From Prorocentrum cordatum (Eukaryota > Sar > Dinophyceae > Prorocentrales > Prorocentraceae), in assembly GCA_963575745.1 (NCBI GenBank), contig CAUYUJ010019872.1, positions 1-64,000 on the forward strand: a stretch of DNA of 64,000 bases, given 5' to 3'. The first letter of the stretch is position 1, and each line of letters begins with the position of its first letter. Below are positions 50,333-59,189 of this stretch, in pieces. Below the pieces are notes generated by a model that saw only the letters and a program-made list of their open reading frames with translations, ran no database searches and was not told the DNA's origin. The position numbers and the translations under genes are program-made.

Positions 50333-51166
50333 ATGACACTCGACAGTGGCCCAGACTTCGCGCTCTTGTCTGGGCCTGCGGCGGCGACGGGCGCCCCGGT
50401 ATCCGGGGGGCAGCCGAAGGACCAGAAGAAGCGGGAGTGGCTGAAGGTATACGAGACGTTGCCCGCGCAGTTGCTCAACGTGCATGGGCCTTCGAAGTTC
50501 GCCAAGTTGAAGGACGGGCAGGTATGGGCCCAGATGCAGGAGCCGCTGAAGAGCGGGGCCGTATGGATGTCGGAGATGTGCAGCAAGGAGCCGGAGCGGA
50601 GGGGTGTCGGTATTAACCGTTTCATTCACGCGATGAAGACCTTCTGCGAGTATCAAAAGGATCCCTCGGTTATGGCGCACAACAAGGCGGTATTGAAGGA
50701 GCAGATGTATAACGATCTGTACAAAGAGATTGAGGAGATCCCCCCGGCCTTGCAGTATTGTTTGGCACCCAAGAAGCAGCCTGAGAAGAAGGGTGCTGCT
50801 CTCCTCCGTGCGAGCGGCACGGACGAGGCGGTGCAGGGGACCGCGAAGACGGGGCCGGAGTTGGACAAGTATGCGAAGCAGGTCTATGACTGGCTGGACA
50901 AGACTAAACTGTCGCGAGTTCGTATGATGGCCAATTGGCAGAGTTGCGGGGGGTTGGCCTTTGTGGCTCAGTGCCACCATCGGGCGACCACCTGCTTCAG
51001 GTATCACGGCAACAGCTTTCACGGAGCTGGTCCAGCGCAGCAAGAGGTATCACTTCAAGAGTTCCAGGCCGCTGTGAAGCTCCGCCACTCGGTCGGCCAC
51101 AACGGTATGGACGTGGAGGGGGTGAGCGAGGTCTCCGGCGTCAACGACTTCGGGAACGCTTCCTGA
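50333..51166 (+). CDS. Cargo ORF B, protein of unknown function
   Basis: 277 codons from the ATG at 50333; the frame is open further upstream, but that part lies in the spacer repeat. Soluble, charged protein with Lys/Glu-rich helices ('DQKKREWLKVYETLPAQLL', 'LKEQMYNDLYKEIEEIPPA'), a central 'ALLRASGTDEAVQGTAKTG', and a C-terminal half with 'YAKQVYDWLDKTKLSRVRMM' and a Cys/His cluster (CGGLAFVAQCHHRATTCFRYHG). No family is recognised. GTAT enrichment continues. I could not find a convincing relict leader upstream of this ORF, unlike the other three. Confidence 0.6.
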   Translation: MTLDSGPDFALLSGPAAATGAPVSGGQPKDQKKREWLKVYETLPAQLLNVHGPSKFAKLKDGQVWAQMQEPLKSGAVWMSEMCSKEPERRGVGINRFIHAMKTFCEYQKDPSVMAHNKAVLKEQMYNDLYKEIEEIPPALQYCLAPKKQPEKKGAALLRASGTDEAVQGTAKTGPELDKYAKQVYDWLDKTKLSRVRMMANWQSCGGLAFVAQCHHRATTCFRYHGNSFHGAGPAQQEVSLQEFQAAVKLRHSVGHNGMDVEGVSEVSGVNDFGNAS

Positions 51167-51385
51167 GGGCACGGTGTATGAGGCGAATCTTCCAGAGTCG
51201 CGCGTGCACACTGGGGAGGCAGGTGCTGCATGCCTTTAGACAAGAGTATCTCTTTTCTGCACCTCGGGCGTATATACATGAAGTTGGGAGTGGCAAAAAA
51301 AATACAAAAACGTGAACAGCTGGTTCGGGGGTCTATGCTCTCGCGCCCCTGGTGGCACAGTGGGCTGCCGCTCCCAGGTGGCATC
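51167..51385. other. Spacer after cargo ORF B
   Basis: No gene. Ends with a CTGGTGGCACAGTGGGCTG/CAGGTGGCATCGTGGGCTG near-duplication just before the GGCGAC repeat. Confidence 0.4.
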
Positions 51386-51389
51386 GTGG

Positions 51390-51413
51390 GCTGCCGGCGA
51401 CGGCGACGGCGAA

Positions 51414-51456
<43 letters not shown>

Positions 51457-51496
51457 TCGACGCAGACGGCGACGGCGAGGGTGACGGCGACGGCGG

Positions 51497-51528
<32 letters not shown>

Positions 51529-51560
51529 GCGACGGCGACGGCGACGGAGACGCGCCCCCG
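51390..51560. repeat. (GGCGAC)n hexanucleotide repeat, block 1
   Basis: GGCGAC hexamers with GTCGACGCAGAC interruptions. Similar blocks lie at 52013-52110 and 52442-52585. Confidence 0.95.
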
Positions 51561-52010
51561 TGGTTGTGAGGAAAATGGTATTGCTCTTAGGGGGGTCTGA
51601 CCAAGACGCTTCATCCGAGGAAGAATCTGTTCCAATGGTTTTTATGTATTCTCTTTAGGCCTTCGGCCCGAGCCGCAAGACCTGTCTGGGGATCTTGGGG
51701 GGGGGGCCTTCCAGGGCCCAATGGTTTCTATGTATTCTCTTTAGGCCTTTGGCCCGAGCCGCCAGACCTATCTGGGGATCTTGGGGGGGCCTCCCAGGGC
51801 CCTGTTGTTATGTATTCTCTGTAGGCCTTCGGCCTGAGCCGCAAGACCTGTCTGGGGATCTTGGGGGGGGGGCCTCCCAGGGCCCAATGGTTTTTATGTA
51901 TTCTCTTTAGGCCTTTGGCCCGAGCCGCCCGACCTATCTGGGGATCTTGGGGGGGCCTCCCAGGGCCCTGTTGTTATGTATTCTCTTTAGGCCTTCGGCC
52001 CGACCCGCAA

Positions 52011-52012
<2 letters not shown>
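51561..52012. repeat. ~95-bp minisatellite (ATGTATTCTCTTTAGGCC...)
   Basis: Four units contain 'ATGTATTCTCTTTAGGCCTT', GGCCCGAGCCGC, 'GACCTGTCTGGGGATCTTGG' and 'GGGCCTCCCAGGGCCC'; a last partial unit runs into the next GGCGAC block, and another single copy is at 52718-52775. Each unit retains a GTAT. Confidence 0.85.
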
Positions 52013-52062
<50 letters not shown>

Positions 52063-52442
52063 TCGACGCAGACGGCGACGCAGACGGCGACGGCGACGGT
52101 GACGGATCCCAGCCTCAGCCTCAGCCTCAGCCTCGGCCCGCAGACGCGCCCCCGTGGTAGTGAGGAAAATGGTATTGCTCTTAGGGGGGTCTGACCAAGA
52201 CCCTTCATCCGAGGAAGAATCTGTTCCAACATCAGCCTGCCTCAGCGCCAACATTTGCCCCAATAATGTGACCAACTGGCTGCTGTCTTCGGGCCACCAC
52301 AGGCTGTCTTGGGGCCACCATGGGCTGTCTTGGGGCCGTCATAGGCTGTCTTGGGGTCACCATCGGCTGTCTTCGGGCCATCAAAGGCGTCGGGGTCACC
52401 ATGGGCTTTCTTGGGGGCCACCATTTTCCTGGGTGGGCACCT

Positions 52443-52482
<40 letters not shown>

Positions 52483-52552
52483 GCGGCGACGGCCACGGCG
52501 ACGGCGACGGCGACGGCGACGCAGACGGCGACGGCGAGGGTGACGGCGACGG

Positions 52553-52583
<31 letters not shown>

Positions 52584-52798
52584 GGATCCCAGCCTCAGCC
52601 TCAGCCTCAGCCTCGGCCCGCAGACGCGCCCCCGTGGTAGTGAGGAAAATGGCATTGCTCTTAGGGGGGTCTGACCAAGACGCTTCATCCGAGGAAGAAT
52701 CTGTTCCAATGGTTTTAATGTATTCTCTTTAGGCCTTTGGCCCGAGCCGCCAGACCTACCTGGGGGGTTCCCAGGGGAAGTCTGTGAGGCCTGCGGAT
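52013..52798. repeat. Composite duplicated block with GGCGAC arrays
   Basis: The order GGCGAC array, 'GACGGATCCCAGCCTCAGCC', 'GCAGACGCGCCCCCGTGGTA', 'GAGGAAAATGG', 'CTCTTAGGGGGGTCTGACC', 'CATCCGAGGAAGAATCTGTT' is present at 52013-52230 and again at 52442-52712, with a shorter form at 51390-51635. One copy of the spacer 24-bp motif (52254-52277, ATAATG variant) and degenerate 21-bp repeats (52270-52435) lie between. Confidence 0.85.
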
Positions 52799-52978
52799 TC
52801 AAATAAAAAGATGATGTGCGTATGCCTGCTCTGGTCGCATGTGCGGCGGCGGACTTCGTCTTTCGGACGGCGCTCGCATGAGAGTTCTGCGTGTATGGTC
52901 TGTGTTTCACTCGTCCAATGTTCGCGGTCGTATGGACTTTGGCATTTGGGCACATGTATGCGGTTCGTTTCTGTTTGT
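52799..52978. other. Leader region of cargo ORF C
   Basis: Non-repetitive, several GTAT. No conserved frame. Confidence 0.4.
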
Positions 52979-52999
52979 ACGTAGCGGTTTCTGCTCAAG
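52979..52999 (+). promoter_or_regulatory. Possible relict dinoflagellate spliced leader before cargo ORF C
   Basis: 16 of 21 positions match DinoSL, including CGTAGC near the start and GCTCAAG at the end. It lies 54 nt upstream of the ATG at 53054, in the sense orientation. Weaker than the other two, but in the same relative place. Confidence 0.5.
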
Positions 53000-53053
53000 C
53001 CGCTTACTGTATGTCGCGAGATCGTATTCACCTCCACATTGCCAGCCTTCCGT

Positions 53054-54019
53054 ATGACTTTCCAGATGGCCGGTCGGCTTGACCCCTTGACGGGCGAGTA
53101 TTTCCCGTCGGATGATGAAGTGAGCTCGAGTATGGATCGCTGGCATACGCCACCCGGCCACGAGGCGTATGCACGCCGCTGGTTGAAGCAGTGTGGCTCG
53201 GAAAGGTGGTTCGCGTGCGGTATCTTCTTCCCTCTTCTATGGGAGGGTGTTACGGGCGTGTGCCTCGCCGTATCGAGCGGTATGTCCACGGGGCAGTCGA
53301 AGATCAACAACGACCCGGAGTACCAGCACAGTATGGGGGGCATCGCCGAGCCCGAATGGCTGTACTTCGACGCGTACTTTTACGCGAACGCGGTATTCGG
53401 GAACTTCTCGGTATTCCAGGATGAGAGGCTTGGGAAGCCCATTGGCTACCTTGTGCACGTATTCGACACGCTGTGCACCGCAGCAGGTATCGTCGCCTGG
53501 AAAGCCAACCTCTTCGTCCACCCGGGCCAGTGGGTGTATCGCAGTATGCGGTATTTGCTCGGTCAGCTCGCTATTCCCATTCATGCGGAGATCGTATCCG
53601 GCCTCTCCTACAGGGCCCTGGCCACCTTGGACGTATTCATTGCGTACCACGCGGCCTTCATGGGTACGGACCCGCAGAAAATGGCCCTTTGGAACGTATC
53701 CCCTGAGGTCGGCACAGAGATCACGTATCCGCGTCAAGACCAGTGGTGGTGGTTGCCCGTATGGCGGTCGTATGGTCAGAGCGACGAGCTTCCGAACATG
53801 CTCGATTACCAGGCCTTGCCACCGCAGGTCCACAACGTGCTCGCGGTAGCACTGCCGTATGCAAGCGCCGGCCTTCCCGCCAGCAGGCGCATCGGCAATC
53901 TCATTGGGCATCTGGGACCGCACGGGTATCAGCCAGGCCCGCACGTGTATCAGCCAGGCAGCCGGGCACCCACGCGCCCGCTCCGCGCCATCGCAGACGA
54001 CGATGCGTCGCGCCTTTAG
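53054..54019 (+). CDS. Cargo ORF C, protein of unknown function
   Basis: 321 codons from the ATG at 53054 (MTFQMAGRLDPLTGEYFP...). The middle is rich in aromatic residues (WFACGIFFPLLWEGV, 'EWLYFDAYFYANAVFGNFSV', 'QWWWLPVWRSYG') with moderately hydrophobic stretches, so it may be membrane-associated or have a large hydrophobic core. Near the C-terminus a short tandem 'HGYQPG-PHVYQPG' precedes a basic Pro-rich tail. No family is recognised. About 22 GTAT in 0.97 kb. The stop is TAG at 54017-54019. Confidence 0.6.
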   Translation: MTFQMAGRLDPLTGEYFPSDDEVSSSMDRWHTPPGHEAYARRWLKQCGSERWFACGIFFPLLWEGVTGVCLAVSSGMSTGQSKINNDPEYQHSMGGIAEPEWLYFDAYFYANAVFGNFSVFQDERLGKPIGYLVHVFDTLCTAAGIVAWKANLFVHPGQWVYRSMRYLLGQLAIPIHAEIVSGLSYRALATLDVFIAYHAAFMGTDPQKMALWNVSPEVGTEITYPRQDQWWWLPVWRSYGQSDELPNMLDYQALPPQVHNVLAVALPYASAGLPASRRIGNLIGHLGPHGYQPGPHVYQPGSRAPTRPLRAIADDDASRL

Positions 54020-54800
54020 TATGCTTCTGGATGCGAAGACCATTCGGTTGAGTATACCCCTACGTGTGACTGGACCTGTTTGCGAAAGCAGGAGAAAGTA
54101 TGGCACCCCTTTGTGTCCAGAGCCGCGCCGTCTGCGTTCTTCCTTTCTCGCTTCTCTCCTTTCCTCCTTGTCCTGCTCCTCCTCCCCCTCTTCCGCCTTG
54201 GAGCCGTATTGGAACTGTCGATGGCCATCTCCCTTTCTCCCTCGCATGTCTGCTTGTACATACGTATAATTTCAGAACTTACCGTGCATGCGATCGTTTA
54301 CAACATGGTGGACCGTGCGTATGTCACGAACCTTGTATACATGTGTTTCTCTCCCTCCGTCTGGCTGTGCACGCGCGCGTTGGGCACTGAGAGTTAGGAT
54401 CATAGCGCCATGAGTCTATGAGCAATGCATGCGTCATCCTTGGGACTGTATAACATCAGTGTAACACATGTACTTCTGTAATCGCATCCCCACGAATTTG
54501 CCCCAAAAATGTGACCAACTATCTTGGCACTGCGTACCATCTCACGTGTACCGTGTACCACATCATATGTAACAGATGTGATCAACCTCTGTGGGTGTGT
54601 ACCCCACGCCAGTGTAGTAGCCAGGGTCGTCCGCACGCCACGAAGTGAAGTGTCCCAACGTCATAGGGCGGGAAGCTGGGTGTGGGTGGTCTCGAAGAGT
54701 CGTTTGGATATTTGGTAGAGCTTGAACGGCCCCCCCACGAAGTGGGGGTATTGGCTGGTGTCGCAAGAAAACCCTGGCACTGGGGAGAACACTGAGCGTT
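54020..54800. other. Spacer after cargo ORF C, likely element end
   Basis: GTAT remains frequent to about 54460 and then drops. The last 24-bp spacer motif is at 54497-54520. No gene. If the element is a Helitron, its 3' hairpin and CTRR end should lie near or after this point, but I could not fix it. Confidence 0.5.
54497..54520 (+). repeat. Last copy of the 24-bp spacer motif
   Basis: A perfect copy of the motif (TTTGCCCCAAAAATGTGACC plus AACT), isolated, about 480 bp after ORF C. Confidence 0.85.
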
Positions 54801-54811
54801 CGGGTAAAATG

Positions 54812-54856
54812 ATTGTTGCTGTTGTTGTTGTTGTTGTTGTTGGTGTTGGTGTTGTT

Positions 54857-54887
<31 letters not shown>

Positions 54888-54938
54888 TTGTTGTCGTGGT
54901 TGTTGTTGTTGTTGTTGCTGCTGCTGCTGCTGCTGTTG

Positions 54939-54970
<32 letters not shown>

Positions 54971-55040
54971 GGTGTTGTTGTTGTTGTTGTTGCTGTTGTT
55001 GTTGCTGTTGGTGTTGTTGTTGTGGTTGTTGATGTTATTG
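54812..55040. repeat. (TTG)n microsatellite
   Basis: Long TTG array with GCT/GGT interruptions, as found at the end of each unit of the 35.2-38.5 kb array. Confidence 0.95.
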
Positions 55041-55790
55041 TTGAATTGCCATTACTGGTGAATAATTATGGTTGATTCCCCATCCGATGATCATTATATT
55101 TTTCCAATTGAAGTGCTTCCCGTGGGGCTCGCACCCGTTTTTTTATCAGGGAAGGTCACGGGGCTCAAACTGTGTTGTTGGGCCTCGGTTTACAAGGCTC
55201 CCGCCTGGTTTTTCCTTACAACGTATTCTCAAATCGCGCTCTCGCGCGGGACTTACTTGCAAATTGTACACGGATCGCGCTCACGCGTGGGACTTCCTCG
55301 CAGTTTATTCAGACGATGCGCCCTGGCGCTCAGGAATCAAGCTCTCGCTTTCTGGCTTTTCTCACGATTTACTTGGGAATCGCGCTCTCGCTCGAGACTT
55401 CCTCGCGATTCATGCAGCACACACGCTTCAGCAACCGGCCTGCTCGACCTCGTCGCCTGGGCCCGCCTTCCCGACCTGCCCGCTATGGGTCTGCCCATCC
55501 GATCTGCCCGTCTGGTTCTACCACTTGTTTTCTGCTCCTTGCCCCCTCCTGCTAATTTCTCTCGTGCTCCATTCTTCTCCCTCCCCCCTTCCACCCGTCT
55601 TCTCCTCCCTTGTTTTAGGGGCTGCACTAAATGCACGTGGCAGGTAAGGAAGATATACCCCACGGGTGTACGATCGAAGACGACGACGGCGCGTACCGAC
55701 GGTTTGGGATATACGTAGTGGTTGGCACGTGAGCAGATAGGAGCACACAGTCTTAGCACGAGTGGTGTTGTTGTTGTTGTTGTTGTTGTT
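55041..55790 (+). repeat. Fifth copy of the 35-38 kb tandem unit
   Basis: Begins 'TTGAATTGCCATTACTGGTG' with AATAATTATGGTTGAT and follows the unit at 37.73-38.40 closely ('TTTATCAGGGAAGGTCACGG', 'CTCAAACTGTGTTGTTGGGC', the GATATACCCC/ACGATCGAAGACGACG end module at 55650-55740). Same orientation. It is separated from the other copies by the Helitron-like block. Confidence 0.85.
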
Positions 55791-56700
55791 GTCGATGTCG
55801 TCGTTGTTGCTGTTGATGTCGATGTTGGTGTGCTTAATAGTAGTAACGTTATTAGTGTTGCTGATGCTGTCGTTGGTGATTATGCTGATGCTCCTGTTGA
55901 TGATCCTGATGATGCTGTTGCTGCTGCTGATGAAGCTGATGATGGTGATTATGATGCGACTGATGATAATGATACAGATGCTGCCGATGCTGATGCTGAT
56001 GCTGGTGCTGCTGCTGCTGATGCTGCTGCTGCTGCTGATGCTCCTGATTCTTATTATGATGATGATGCTGATGTTGATGCTGATGCTGATGCTGATGCTG
56101 ATGATGCTGCTGGTGTGATGACGATGGTGCTGCTGCTGATGATGATGATGATGGTGCTGATTATGCTGCTGATGATGGTAATGATGCTGATGATGATGCT
56201 GATGCTGATGCTGATGATGTTGATGATGCTGATGGTGCTGATGCTGATGATGATGCTGATCATGATTATGATGCTGCTGCGGATGATGATAGTGGTGGAG
56301 GTGGTGGTGGGTTGTGGTGGTGATGAGGCTGGTGGTGGTGACGACGACGACTACGATGATGCTGATCCTGAGGATGATGAGGAGGTGGATGATGATCATG
56401 CTGCTTGGGATGATGATGATGATGATGATGGTGATGATGATGCTGATGATGATGATGGTGATGATGATGCTGATGATGATGATGATGATGATGATGCGGA
56501 TGCGGATGCCGCTGCTGCTGCTGCTGATGTTGTTGTTGATTGATTGTGATGGTGGTGGTGGTGACGAAGACGAGGCTGATGCTGCTGATGCTGATGCTGA
56601 TGATGGGGGATGCTCATGATGAGGGATGATGATGATGATGATGATGATGAGGAAGAGGAAAATGAGGATGCTGATGATGATGATGATGATGATGAGGAGG

Positions 56701-56731
<31 letters not shown>

Positions 56732-56741
56732 CGATGACGAC

Positions 56742-56781
<40 letters not shown>

Positions 56782-56792
56782 CTGATGATGAT

Positions 56793-56872
<80 letters not shown>

Positions 56873-56891
56873 CTGATGATGATGATGATGC

Positions 56892-56945
<54 letters not shown>
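55756..56945. repeat. GTT / GCT / GAT trinucleotide array
   Basis: About 1.2 kb of trinucleotide DNA: GTT at first, then mixed GCTGAT/GATGAT, and nearly pure GAT from 56620 to 56942. His-, Ser-, Asp-, Met- and Ile-homopolymer frames are artefacts. Confidence 0.95.
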
Positions 56946-56946
<1 letters not shown>

Positions 56947-57035
56947 ACGTAGGAGGAGGAGGTGGCGGAGGAGGAGGAGGAGGAGGAGGAGGAGGAGGGA
57001 GGAGGAGGGGAGGGAGAAGGAGGAGGAGGAATAAG
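56947..57035. repeat. (GGA)n microsatellite
   Basis: GGA triplets with short interruptions. Confidence 0.9.
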
Positions 57036-58127
57036 TAGCAGTACGGTGAGGAATAGGAGCTGTAGTTTGAGAAACAGGTTCTGCAGAAGCTGCGGCCGGC
57101 CAGGCTGTCTCCGGGTGGTCCCAGGCTGAGGCGAACCATGGACAGTTCGAGCTCTTGATTAGGCGCCGCGCATTCCTCCCCCCCCTCCTACCTTTGCCCC
57201 CCTCCTCCTCCTTCTCCTCCTCCTGAGGTCGTGATGTTTTGCGATGTTGCATTTTTTCGCAACGTCGGATCTCAGGCTTCTCAGAAGGCTCGGACTGCCT
57301 TTTTCCTTGTGAGAAGCTGTATAAGCCTTCTCCGAAACCACGGAGGGCCTCGCAGAAGGCGTGTGGGTTTCTGAGGAGTCCCGTCGCCTTCTTGGAGTGC
57401 TTGCCCCCTCTCGCTTCCCTTCTCGACTCGCCGCCGAAAGTCAGAGAATTCCGACTGGAATTCCCAACATGTATACGTATGTTTTAAATGTATTTGCATG
57501 TTTATGCAGTCCTGTTTGACCTGAGCCCTTTTTTTGCGCGGCGCGCTGCCGTAAGAATGGAAAGTGCGGAGTTCGTTCGTGTCGAGACTGGGGCCAACCG
57601 AAAATGCAGCGCGCAGCAGGGTTGGAGCTGACTCATCAGCTGTGCCATGACTCGCCGGCACTCCTGCTTCGGCGGCTGCGAACGAGGTCCCTTGATCTAG
57701 CGATTCGGGCCTACTTGGGAGTGAGGTGGTCCAGGTCCGTTCTCACTTCTGACACCTCAAAGCTGCAATTCGGTAGTCTGCTCTTGCAGCCCTTTGTGGA
57801 GGCTCGGCTGCACGCAATCGCATGCATGCCGTGGCTGGTTCCAAAGCTTGTTTTACAGGCCGCTACTGCTGGATCGATTACGTTCACGTGTTTTTGTGTG
57901 TGATCAGTTCTGAGAGTTTGGATGCGAACCCTCAGAGCCCTTTCAGTGGTGACCTGCTGGTTCCTTTGTGGCCTGGTGGTGTCGGTGTGCATCAGGGCCA
58001 GTAGTCGTTCGGCTATATTTTCTGGTCTAGTGAAGTGCTTACACATATTTACGCTACGAAGAGGGAGATCGTCGCTCCCCCTTGCGCGCACTCGAAGAAA
58101 CATGACACAACACACACCTTGTCGGAG
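57036..58127. other. Unassigned DNA with one weak ORF
   Basis: A 99-codon + strand frame at 57604-57903 (MQRAAGLELTHQLCHDSPAL...) has balanced composition but no recognisable family. CTTCTC-AGAAGGC strings (57275-57395) resemble those at 27480-27640. I make no gene call. Confidence 0.35.
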
Positions 58128-58262
58128 GACCGCGCGGATTGCTTGGGCCGGCGTTGGACCCCCCAGATGGCGCCTCTGGCGCCGTCCTTGGCGCTCTCCG
58201 CGCGCTGGGGACGGAGTCCAGCGCCCATCCACGAGATCCGCGCGGATCTCCGAGAGTTCTGC
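58128..58262. mobile_element. Fold-back (MITE-like) element, copy 2 of 3
   Basis: Outer arms 'GGAGGACCGCGCGGATTGCT' and 'ATCCGCGCGGATCTCC' are complementary, and the central 'GGCGCCTCTGGCGCC' is palindromic. Same design as 16549-16680. Confidence 0.65.
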
Positions 58263-59188
58263 CCTCCTCTGGACTGATCGGCGCTCCCCCGACGCCTTCG
58301 TGGCCGAGACCCCGCCACGGCTCGCGCCGGTGCTCTCGAGCCTCCGCGAGTGTGCGCAGCGCAGGCCAGACTCGGCCTCTTCGGGGGGCGCTCGATCTCC
58401 CCCCCTCCGTCTTTCCTGCCCTTCCCTCTCCCCCCCCCCTCCTCGTCGGGAGACGTTCGCTCTCCCCCCCTCCTCCCCCCTTCCTCCTTCCCTTCCCCCC
58501 CCCTGCTCTTCAGGAGGCGTTCGCTCTCCCCCCCTCCCCCCCCTCCTTTTCTCCTCTGCCTCCGCGTTTCAGTGCGTTTCGGTGAGTGGGGAGCTCGGCC
58601 TGCCGTCTTCCCCTCTGCCGCGCTGGCGGCCCACCTCCACCCTTCCGGCTGACCCTCAGACCTCGAAAACCTGGGGCTCCACATGGCAGCGGCCCCTCCC
58701 TGTGCAGGTTCTAAGTTCCATCTCTCCGTCGGCGGCCTCCGCCCCCCCCAGGGATGAGGAGGCCGTCCAGAGGCGGAGGAAGGAGGAGCCGGGGTGGGTC
58801 GGACGGGGTTAGAACGAGGATCAGTCCGTTCCAGAGCGTTCTTGAACGCGCTGAGAAGGCCGCGGCGCCCGAGGCATCCTCCGGAGCCGCTGGATCTCAG
58901 AGATTCCCGACCTAGCCTCACCCCATTTTTTGTCCTCCCGCTCTTGCAGGGAGCAGCGGGGGTGGGTCGGACGGGCCACCGCAAGAGTGATCTCCTCTCC
59001 GCGGCGTCGGACGGGTCTTGGCAGTGCTTAGGCGGAGCCCAGCCCAGGCCCGCAGCGCACGCACGGCGGGTGTCCTCTCTTTTGCCTGCAGGGCCTGCTG
59101 CTCAAGCGGCTTGCGCCCTTCCGCTCTTTCCCTGGCCCCCCCACAAGGAGCGAGTGCTTGCGACGATCCTGGAGCTTGTCTAATTAGG
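58263..59188. repeat. CT/CCCCC-rich minisatellite and unassigned flank
   Basis: Between about 58375 and 58555, three ~65-bp units of the type 'GGGA/GGCGTTCGCTCTCCCCCC' plus CTCC-CCCTTCC occur in tandem. 58.6-59.19 kb is GC-rich with a direct repeat around 'GGGGTGGGTCGGACGGG' (58792 and 58967). No gene is seen. Confidence 0.6.
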
Positions 59189-59189
59189 G

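Larger units (their letters stand above)
39477..54520 (+). mobile_element. Helitron-like element with three cargo ORFs
   Basis: A RepHel gene (HUH Rep plus PIF1-type helicase, 39520-46215) is followed on the same strand by three unrelated ORFs and their spacers. The whole stretch shares a coding-strand GTAT enrichment, relict spliced leaders before three of the four genes, and a common 24-bp spacer motif, none of which continues outside. Exact termini (5' TC, 3' hairpin plus CTRR) could not be fixed by eye; the limits given are the first relict leader and the last spacer motif. Autonomous Helitrons move as rolling circles and often capture host sequence, which would explain the cargo. Confidence 0.7.
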
